A stretch of DNA of 64,000 bases from Gnetum montanum (lineage: Eukaryota; Streptophyta; Gnetopsida; Gnetales; Gnetaceae): contig MNCI01021446.1 of assembly GCA_015680685.1 (NCBI GenBank), positions 16,340-80,339 of the forward strand, read 5' to 3'. Under the pieces are notes generated by a model. That model saw only the letters and a program-made list of their open reading frames with translations, ran no database searches and had not been told where the DNA came from. Shown here piece after piece: positions 55,790-64,000 of the stretch. A program made the position numbers and the translations under genes. Positions within the stretch are counted from its first letter, which is position 1, and each line of letters starts with the position of its first letter.

Positions 55790-57730
55790 TACCTCCACAA
55801 CTGAATGAAAACTTGTCCTCAAGTGAACAAGAGGAGGAACAAGCTCCTTATAAAATATTGGGCAAGTATGGGATTATCGATTAACATACAAACTGAGTTA
55901 GATGGAACAAATAGACTTTAAGTTCCTAAGTGTATGGATATACAATCATTTATAAAATTGGGTGTTCATGATAATAGAATTGAATACCTTGGACAAAACT
56001 AACATCTAACTCCTCTGGTAGCTAAAGAGTGAAGGAGAAGATCCAATGATTATGAATGATCCTCTTCACATGGTGCTGCTACTTCATCCTTAGTGAAGAT
56101 AATTCCACTTCCAATCCATGCTTTCCACTACAATCATAACAAAATCATGGATTAGTATGCAATGTGTAACATATAACTTTTAAGTACCTTGTCTTGTCAA
56201 TGGTTACACTTGACTAGGTTGTGATTTTGGTGAATTAAGTTTGTTAATAGTGTTAGCAAAAAAACTAAAGAATAGGGTGACATGGATAAGCAGCTCATTA
56301 AATTTGAAAAATTTTAAACAAAATGAAATACTTGAAGAGGGTTAAGAATTCACAACAATAGAAGGAGGATTTTATCAAAAAGCATTATGATGATGTGCAC
56401 AATTGGATGTCATTGATGAGGTACACAAAAGAATTCAATTGTAAGAATTTCTAAGGATAAAGAACTTAACTAGTCCAACCAAAATGTATGAGAGTGGATC
56501 CTCCCTGAAGCAGGCACAAGCCTTTTATTGCCCTTGCATAGCTTCAAACCGAAGAGTCCATGGGCTCCATGGATGATTAATGGTTATGGAAAGTTAAGTA
56601 CAAAAACCTGGAAGAAACTACCTAAGAATTTTGACACATCAAACCAAGACATCGAACAAGAACATGAAATTGATAGTGAGGTGAAACATGGAAAGCATAG
56701 ATGGATGAGAGAGAGTGTGGAATGGAGTTCCCGATTAAGGTCACATGAAGTCCTTTGTGAATTATGTGGTTAAATGACATGATAAAATCCCTTCTTAGTC
56801 TAGACCAAAACCAACCACGTTCAATGACTTCACATTGCCATTCTAAGACCAGTCCATCCCCCTAAGACACAAGAGTGCTCCTACAAAATAATCACTATTC
56901 CTTATTAAAAAAAGAAAAAAGAAGTAGGAAGTGAGGAAGGGCCTTAGTTAGAGAGGACTTTCAAGCATGGGTAACATATCTTTCTATTCCCATAGCCAGT
57001 GCTTGTAGCCCATTTATTTTGTCTAAGGGGTGTGCTTTGAATTTCCATCATTTTTTTTTGAAATGGGAACCACACCATGCAAAGACTTATTCAACTTCCT
57101 ATTATTGGTTGACATGGAATGATAAGAAATCTATGAAAACACACATGCACCCAAGTAAGAAGAAAGGCACAAAGAGTACCAATTCCCCTTAAAGTCACAT
57201 CTTGTTCAAACCTTTGAATCCTTTCCAATTCTGAAAACTACCAAAGTCACAAGTTCATTAAAGTTTTATTAATCAAAAAGGGACTACACATTTCCAAATT
57301 AAGGAAAACAATAGAGTTTGTGGATGGGTGGATGTTGTGGACTCAGTACCTATTTCATGAAAAGGAAACCATGTCCAAGTTATCAGTAACAAAATTCAAA
57401 GCTAGAATTCAAACACCAACAATTAAATAATTGGATAGCACATGCCCACATTAATTAAATCACACTGTAACTAGTTGGCAATAATACATAGCATTACTAA
57501 AACATAATAAGAAAATCATATCTAAATAAATGAAAATATAGAAAAAATTGTAAAATAGTTAAGAAAAATAAAACATACTAACAATGGTATAAAACAAAAA
57601 TATTGAAAAATTAATAATGTAAAGACAAAAAGGTGTAACCTAAAAAATGTGTAAAACAAAAAACTATGGAAAATAATAAAGTGTAAAACAAAAAGACGAA
57701 AAATTGAAGAGTCACTTTTATAGTTAGCAT
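55790..57730 (-). other. C 3' noncoding region
   Basis: No gene. It is the reversed counterpart of A1 41100-43100, with an A-rich tract (57530-57700) made of GTGTAAAACAAAAA repeats. 56528-56773 is open by chance in the opposite direction and has no support. Confidence 0.6.
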
Positions 57731-58890
57731 AGATGGCCATCTCCCCCAAAACTAAGTTGAAAGGAGAAGATCCAAAAGATTAATTATGGTTGTCCATCCA
57801 ATGAGATTTTGGTTGTATTGGCTTGCTTAGGTTCATGAAAAGGTTTGACTTATTGTATGTTGACCAATTATTTCTTGTCTGGGATCTCAAGTTTGTAGAT
57901 CATCATGGCCCTAGAAGGAAAATTTTTGTAAATGATGTAAGGTCCTTCCCACAACATCTAGAACTTAGTTTGTTGAGGTACATGTGTGAGGTTCCAGTAG
58001 AGGACCTTATCTCTTAATTGAGATTTGACTTTTCTAATTTTAAGATCATGGCATTTTTTGTTGAATGTCATATGCAACTTGTTAGATGACAAGGCCACCA
58101 ATTGCTTTTTTTCTAGCAAGTTGATTTTCATTAATCTTTATTTTTGCACTAGACCGAAGTTAACATTAAGGTCATAGGCTGTTGAAAGTATATGAAGCTC
58201 ATATTGAATAGGAAGTGTTGGTAATTTTTTGTACATTGGCTCATAGGGAGAATAGCCTATAGGAAGTTTCCATGTTGAGTAGTAGGCCCAGAGGGCATTG
58301 TTGAGTTTTATGATTTAGTCTCTCCTATATTTGCTAATAGTTCTTGTTAAAATCTTTGTAATTTTCCTATTGGTAACCTCATATTAATCATTGTCTTGGG
58401 GGTGGTAGGGTATTATTAGTTTATGTTCAACCCCCAAGCGTTGCATAATCTTCTGAAAGGTAGTGCCTGTAAAGTGAGTTCCATTATTAAAAATAAATAC
58501 ACATGGCATACCAAACCTATTTATAACATTTTTTTCTATAAATTGAGTAGCAGTAGAAGATGTACAATTGGTGATGGATGCTGCTTTTGCCCATTTTGTA
58601 CAATAGTCAACAACAACTATGATGTACACCTTTCCATTTAACATGAGTGTGATGGGACCCATGAAATCAATGCCCCAGATGTTAAAGGATTCTAGTGGTT
58701 GGATCCATTGTTGAGATCCCTCCATTCGAGTAATCATTCCACCATCTCATTGGCAACATTGACAAGAGTGGACAAACTGGTAAGCATCCCTGAAGATTAT
58801 TGGCCAATAATACCCTACCATCAGGATTTTAATGGTCGTGCATCTCCCAGCATAGTGGCCCCCACAAAGATATGTATTTAAAGTTGTAAG
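57731..58890 (-). pseudogene. Integrase fragment, C (Athila-like)
   Basis: Minus strand. It begins in the zinc-binding part (GGHYAGRCTTI about 58860, HSCQCCQ about 58760). The core has WGIDFMGPI (first catalytic Asp, about 58670), VVVDYCTKWAKA (about 58600), FIFNNGTHF (about 58495), where the usual Asp is Asn, and YHPQDND ending a 117-codon open run at 58384. Beyond a stop comes YEVTNRKI with the catalytic Glu (about 58375). The C-terminal part contains LNNALWAYYSTWKLPIGYSP (58290-58230). Ends near 57731. Confidence 0.85.
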
Positions 58891-59640
58891 AGTAGAAGTA
58901 GAGAGAGAAGAGTCTAATGGAGTACATAAACGGGTTTCACTATTTGTTTATTTGTGTTGCGCTGATGGAGGACACAGAGGAAGAAGTTACCCGTTATGTT
59001 AGTGGTTTGTGAATGGGCAGCCAAGATGAAATGGCCATGGTGTCACATCAAACTATGAAGGAAGCATATTAGTTAGTTTCAAAAGGCAGAGGAAAAGTTG
59101 TAGAGAAAAGTAGAATAGTCCTGACTTAGGAGATGTAGCCAAGGAAGAAGTGGGGGAAACATCCATCATGGATCTATAATTACCACTAGGTGAAGGTAGG
59201 AAGTCCTACAAGAAGATAGATTTCTATCCACACTATGGGAGAGGAGTGTATGGAACTCACTGTGAAAGAGTCAATGAACGTGTTGAACAAGGTGGGGGAT
59301 AGTTTCCTAGATCCTACTACAACTGTGGTGAAATCATGCTTATGTTAGTGAACTGTCTATAAAGAAATTGGGTAGAAACATACCAGAATACCAACATCAT
59401 GAACCAAAAAAGGAAGTTGCAAACTATTCTAGTGTGAAAACACCAATGGAGGCTTAATCAAAAGTTGATGTTGTTGTCTAGATCCACTGGCAAATGATGT
59501 TGAAGCCAATGACCTTGCAAATAACCAAGGAGCTAGAACTGGATGAAATAAGGAGCCTACTAAAATTTTGGGTTCACTGTAATGATAATTTTGTTCAAAC
59601 TACTATTGATGATGTTGTACTTGGCGTAGTGGAAGACTTA
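58891..59640 (+). pseudogene. Chromovirus-like gag fragment
   Basis: Plus strand: MEYINGFHYLFICVALMED (about 58918) and TEEEVTRYVSGL (58977-59010), then QDEMAM and KEAY, the usual pattern of chromoviral gag. A Cys-knuckle remnant, YYNCGEIMLMLVNC (about 59318-59360), has lost its first Cys and its His. Stops occur throughout. Only this piece of the element is visible. Confidence 0.65.
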
Positions 59641-60519
59641 GAGTGCATATATTCTTGATTCTCATTCTTGCCAAAATTTATCAAGTTTCTATTTCTGGAC
59701 ATTGATAATAAAAAATTTATATCTCTCAAAAGATAATGAATTAAAGTTTAAATGACCCACCATTGGAAGCTTATAAAAATTTCTACAATCTAAAAAAAAT
59801 AGAGATCAAACTGGTTTTTCAAAATTTAAGTTGTAGGCTGATCTTTTTGCACTATTCAAATTTCTTCTATCTGAGATAAGTGGAATTAAAACTAAGATAA
59901 ACTAATTTTCCCAAATATTCTATGAAAATTTCTTGATTCTGACTTGTAGGAAATTCAATGGGCTTTCCAAAAATATGCATCAAATACTTCAGATCATCAT
60001 ACTTAGAGAGAAATCATTAAATCAATTTAGGTGTTTTGAACAGACCTTGGAGGAATTTCATTAAGCACTTTGTATGCATATAAGAACTTCAAAAACCTTC
60101 TCTAAATATTAATTCATTGTGCTCAGATCTACTCCGTATGACTTCTAAACATCAGAGGCTTAGCTAGAATTAACATTGAAGGCCAAATTGAACATAAAAT
60201 TTTATGATTACATGACAAGATAAAGAGGGCTTTCACATGAACACAAATACCCTTCATTCTACAACATAAATTCTAATATATATTTCCTCAAATTTCTGCA
60301 AAAAACCTCCAAATATTTCATATTTACCTGGTGAAAAAAAAAACATAATAAAACTCATGAATTAAGGGGCTCTTAAAGCCTTCGAACTTGATATGACATT
60401 TCTACAAACATTTTCTTCAAAATCATTCATGATCATGATTGAGGAAATAACCATTATACATAAACATGAAATTAAAACTAAAATTTAGTGTCTCTTTGAT
60501 TCATGAGAGGGCCTCCTTC

Positions 60520-60720
60520 TTGAATCACTTGTGAGAAATTTTGTGAGGCAGGGTTTGTGAGAATTGTGTGAAAACTTGTGAGAATGTAAGAATCATTGTG
60601 AGAAAATTATGAGAAAAGTTTGTGAGAATTGGGGCTTGAAAATTCATGGTGGGAGAGCTTAATTGTGAGATGTTTGGTTGTGAGAATGTGAGAAAATTTG
60701 AGTACCTAAACTAAGAAATT
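60520..60720 (+). repeat. GTGAGAAT-rich repeat
   Basis: Many copies of TGTGAGAAT and close variants with irregular spacing. The same word cluster occurs at 63225-63395. On the minus strand it precedes or follows a TATA-like GCTATAAAAGG (60833-60843). Confidence 0.6.
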
Positions 60721-60832
60721 GGCAGCAACTCAAATGGATAAAAGATGGAGCAAAAGAGAAGAAAGAAAAGCTTCACTTCATTCATATTGAATTGCCCATT
60801 GCTCCATTGTTTTACAATGAGGCTCATGACAT

Positions 60833-60843
60833 CCTTTTATAGC
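60833..60843 (-). promoter_or_regulatory. TATA-like box in D 3' LTR-like block
   Basis: GCTATAAAAGG on the minus strand, in the expected orientation for D. Confidence 0.35.
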
Positions 60844-61078
60844 TTGAGGAGTGGAGATGTCTTGCAACTCTTCTTCATGTAGGATAAAATTTTCTTGTAT
60901 TTCTATTTTGTTCTATGCATAAACTAAGCTTTTCTAATGTCTTCTACTTATTTTTCTTGGCTTTTTTCAGCCTTCTTCGAATACATAAAACTGTTAACAT
61001 CTACATGACTTCAAACATGAAAGATAAACAAAAACAAATTTTGTGCATTGTCCAAAAATTATGATGCCCCTCCTTCAA

Positions 61079-62255
61079 TGATAAGGCTTTGGCCTTGGAT
61101 TGATGCTTATTGAATTGAGAATGGTGCTCATTCTTGATGTCTTTTTATCTTGAATTTTCTTTGGCACCTTGTTGATCTTCTTATTCTTCTCAAATTGTAA
61201 GAAAAAGGTGTAGCACCCTTTGAAACTTGTGTGCCTTGATGAAGTTGTTGGGAACTTTCTTGAACTTGAGACTTGATGTTGGATTAAATTTTCTCTCCCT
61301 TGACTTCTTCAATTTTGGTGCCTTTGATTCTTGATTTGAGGCTATGAAAATTAAAAGTTCTTTGAGGCTTGATTCTTTACATTTATTTCTTGATCTTGAG
61401 GCTCCTTCTTTGATTTTACAGATTTAATTAAGTGTTCTTGTTTGGCCCTTACATCCTTAGCTTGATGTTCTTCATTGTGATTCTTCCTTTGTTTGTGAGA
61501 ATTTTTGTGAGAAATTGGTGGCTATGTTTGGGCCATTCTATGCCTTTTTTGAGCTTACAACTTGCGCTTCTATGAGCCAATACAACTTGCCCTTTAGGCT
61601 TGAGAAATTAATGGCCACATGACATACAATTTCAGAGCCATTTTCAAACTGTGGCTTATGATTGTAGGCTTTTACAAGATACACATACTGCCTAGGGTAG
61701 TCCTTGGGTTGCCAATCTTCACTTCTTTTGACTTTTAATTATATGTTTTTTCGGGACATAATAGCCTCATAGGGCTTTCCTCCTTAGTGGTCATTTTTTT
61801 GGCTTCAACTTACATGTCACTTGGCTTATAAATAACAGTGCCACTTAGGCTACAAACATTGTGAGAAATTGTGTGAAATGTCCTCTTTGAGCACCTATTT
61901 AGGACTTGACATAGGGACATTTGGGTCCATCCTTTGCCATCTTTTTTCATGGCTTACAATAATGAATACAACCAATGACTTTGGGCTTCACAAAAAGACA
62001 TCAATTACAAACATTGAGGGGAATGTGAAAAATGAGAAATAACTACTCCTTCAAAGTAACATGTGCCAAACATTTACAATTACATTAGCCTTATACAAAT
62101 GTTTAAAACATGCCCCAAGAAATTGACATAAACAATTATGCCTCATACAACAATGTTTCAAACATCATGAAAATTAATGTCTCTTCAAATTCTTCAATAA
62201 TAACATTATGCCTCTTCAAATTTATCAAAAAATAAAATAAAATAAAATAAAATCA
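61079..62255 (-). other. Internal region of D
   Basis: AT-rich, with repeated GCTTGAG/CTTGATTCTTGA-type words and scattered GGCTTACAA. No reading frame or domain supports a gene on either strand. Confidence 0.4.
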
Positions 62256-62270
62256 TAGAGCTTCGATACC
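62256..62270 (-). promoter_or_regulatory. Primer-binding site, D (tRNA-Met type)
   Basis: The minus strand reads GTGGTATCGAAGCTC, close to the TGGTATCAGAGC word complementary to the 3' end of initiator tRNA-Met used by many plant LTR elements. Confidence 0.5.
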
Positions 62271-63484
62271 ACTATTGGCCATCAGTAGTAGAAGATTCAA
62301 CCAAATCAAAATCAAAATGCCCAAAATTCAAACAATAATGGTAAGAAACAACTTACAGATTTTACTATATCACTGGATGTTACTTGGCACAGTTGGATTT
62401 GAAATCTTGCTTTTTCTGATCGATCTCGATCGCTGGAGCAATATCTTAGTGAGGATCTTTGTGGATTTTCCTGTAAACATATCAATGTAGATCATTGGGG
62501 GTGATATGGAGTAAGATGAACATCTCTATATCAATTGGAATTGTTGGAGTGGCAGTTGACGATATGCTTGGTTCTTTAAATTCTCAAAGTATGAAGATAT
62601 TGCTTCCTACCAGTAGCATCTATGTGGATTGATATCTTGAACAATGATATTGATTGGTATTGCTAGAATCTATTACTAGTGATGCAATTGAAAAATTAAA
62701 CGTCCGAAACAAGCCCAATTCAAGGGAAAATAGCATCAAATTTTCTTCAAACTTCAGCCACAATATGTAGAGACATTAGAGACTATAAAAAATCTCCAAA
62801 AACAAACATGCAATGAAATTTAGTATGAGATTCAACATGTGATAATCGTTGAGATAAATTAACACTTCATCCCTCTAAGGGCTTAGATCTAGAATCCAAA
62901 TGTCCCAAACTATGTGACAAGACTATATCTATCAATATTTAATGCCAAGTAGGCTTACAACATTCAAGTGCCTTTGAAATTATGAGAAAAGGTCAAGATT
63001 CTGAATAACCCCAACATAGCTCTCTAAAACCTTCAAAAATCAACAAAAAACGTTGATTCAAATGAGAGAATTATAGGTTTTCCAACATGCAAAGCTTACT
63101 AGCAAAGGAATTGCTAAATCCTTGTTGGAATCATAAATCCAAAACATCAAACCATTTTAATTGAATATCTAAACTTCTAACATTCACTAAGAAAACATGA
63201 AACCAATATATGAGAAACAATTTCTTGTGAAAATGTAAGATAAAAATTGAGAATTGTGAGAATAATTGAGAAAAACTGAGATTTAATTGGGAGAAATTTG
63301 TGAGAACATTGTGAGAATTGGATGAAAGAATTGTGAGGATCTCAAATTATTGTGAGAAATTCATGTTGTGAGATAGTGAGCAAGAAAATAAAAATGTACA
63401 TAAAAACTTAAGGAACTACTGACACACTTCTTCTTTTCTATTCACCTTCAGCTTGAAATAAAGTGCTCTCATCAAGTTTACAAT

Positions 63485-64000
63485 TGATGAGTCATGGTCT
63501 GTCAAGCCCAATTATCAGAGCCCTATTATCTGATGAGTTCCGATATTAGAGCCCTGTTATCTGATGAGTCCCAATATTAGAGCCCTATTATCAGACCCTC
63601 GATATCGGGGCTGCGTTAACTAGGCCTTGTATATGGGGCCCCGTATACATAGTCGCGTCGACGCGGCTCCATTTACACAAAGTTTATTTTTAGCTATAAA
63701 TAAGCATGTACCCGTTGCACTTAGGCATCTTTCTAGTAGTTGTAGCGAAGCCCTTGCAGTTTGTTTCCATAGGAGTTAGAATATTTTCCCAAGTACATGC
63801 CCACAGTGTGATGCTTATAATTGTACAACATCTTTATTCGAGTGTGACATACTTGGATGCGCACATGACCAGAAATAAAGATCAAGATTACTTCATCATT
63901 GCAGCATTCACTTAATTTTAATTGTTTAATTGTTATTGTTATTTATTATTTTCTTAGTTAATATTTCTTTATCATCATTTACTATTCCTGTTGTTAAATG
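63485..64000 (+). repeat. Athila-type LTR, left part, runs off window
   Basis: Starts TGATGAG like A1. 63515-63600 has three units of about 30 bp on ATTATCAGAGCCCTATTATC/GATGAGTCC, then CGATATCGGGG and GTCGCGTCGACGCG. TATAAATA is at 63695-63702 (CTATAAATAAG, as in A1). The later part has GTAGTTGTAGCGAAGCCC. The rest lies outside the window, so I cannot tell 5' from 3' LTR. Confidence 0.65.

Larger units (their letters stand above)
54930..58890 (-). mobile_element. C, Athila-like element, 3' part
   Basis: Minus-strand order: integrase (58890 to about 57731), 3' tail (57730-55790), 3' LTR (55789-54930). The tail shares reversed landmarks with A1 (CATCTCCCCCAAAACTAAG at 57738; GGATCCTCCCTGAAGCAGGC at 56500; CCATTTATTTTGTCTAAGGGG at 57009). 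RT and upstream parts are missing beyond 58890, where chromovirus-like sequence begins. Confidence 0.75.
59641..63484 (-). mobile_element. D, putative non-coding LTR element
   Basis: A primer-binding word for initiator tRNA-Met (minus strand GTGGTATCGAAGCTC, 62256-62270) sits next to an LTR-like block (62275-63484). A GAAGGAGGGGCAT purine tract (minus strand, 61064-61078) sits next to another (about 59641-61060). Both blocks carry GTGAGAATT-rich repeats (60520-60720; 63225-63395). The internal 1.2 kb has no coding domain. I could not align the two blocks along their full length by eye, so the pairing is tentative. The layout is like that of LARD-type elements. Confidence 0.4.

Noticed and set aside
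56528-56773. 81-codon plus-strand gene
   Set aside because: It lies in the reversed 3' tail of C, which has no coding role in A1 or B; no domain.
57522-57749. Phe-rich membrane protein on the minus strand
   Set aside because: It is the translation of an A/T-rich repeat (GTGTAAAACAAAAA) in the C tail.
60520-60720. Telomere-like repeat
   Set aside because: GTGAGAAT is not the plant telomere word TTTAGGG, and the spacing is irregular.

Overview
This is a transposon-dominated stretch of a large plant nuclear genome. I see no intact host gene, rRNA, tRNA, CRISPR or bacterial feature. Almost everything readable is decayed Ty3/gypsy LTR retrotransposon sequence of the Tat/Ogre-like and Athila-like lineages, with many in-frame stops and several layers of nesting. 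A gymnosperm such as a conifer would fit, but the sequence does not prove it.

Left half (1-36,643): one Tat-like family occurs three times. E1 (minus strand, 1-6,111, cut by the window edge) has a 5' LTR, a partial gag-pro and the end of an antisense accessory gene. E3 (minus strand, 7,638-36,643) is a giant element: 5' LTR, gag, protease, antisense accessory gene, RT-RNase H-integrase, 3' LTR. It carries two insertions, and about 18.6 kb of its own sequence remains. E2 (plus strand, 20,190-28,047) sits inside E3's accessory gene. It has two LTRs and gag-pro but no pol and no accessory gene.

Two things stand out in this family. (1) The accessory gene lies antisense between protease and pol and has short GT-AG introns at positions shared by E1 and E3. 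(2) Module borders (protease/accessory gene, accessory gene/pol, pol/3' end) are marked by arrays of one short hairpin word whose stem bases vary in a paired way. E2 looks like a deletion from one array to another.

Right half (36,644-64,000): Athila-like elements. A1 (plus strand, 36,644-43,979) is a gag-pro-only element inserted in E3's 5' LTR. A2 (minus strand, 44,010-48,102) has LTR, gag and protease. B (plus strand, 48,103 to about 53,155) has pol and a 3' tail. C (minus strand, 54,930-58,890) has integrase, 3' tail and 3' LTR. A chromovirus-like gag scrap (58,891-59,640), a putative non-coding LTR element D (about 59,641-63,484, minus) and the start of another Athila-type LTR (63,485 to the end) follow.

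Assembly cautions: an 800-N gap (30,714-31,513), a single-N join inside A1's right LTR (43,847), and a 263-bp exact inverted duplicate between single Ns (53,832 and 54,096). The last two look like assembly artefacts.

No element here looks able to move on its own. E3 is the only one with all the usual enzyme domains, and its reading frames are broken throughout.
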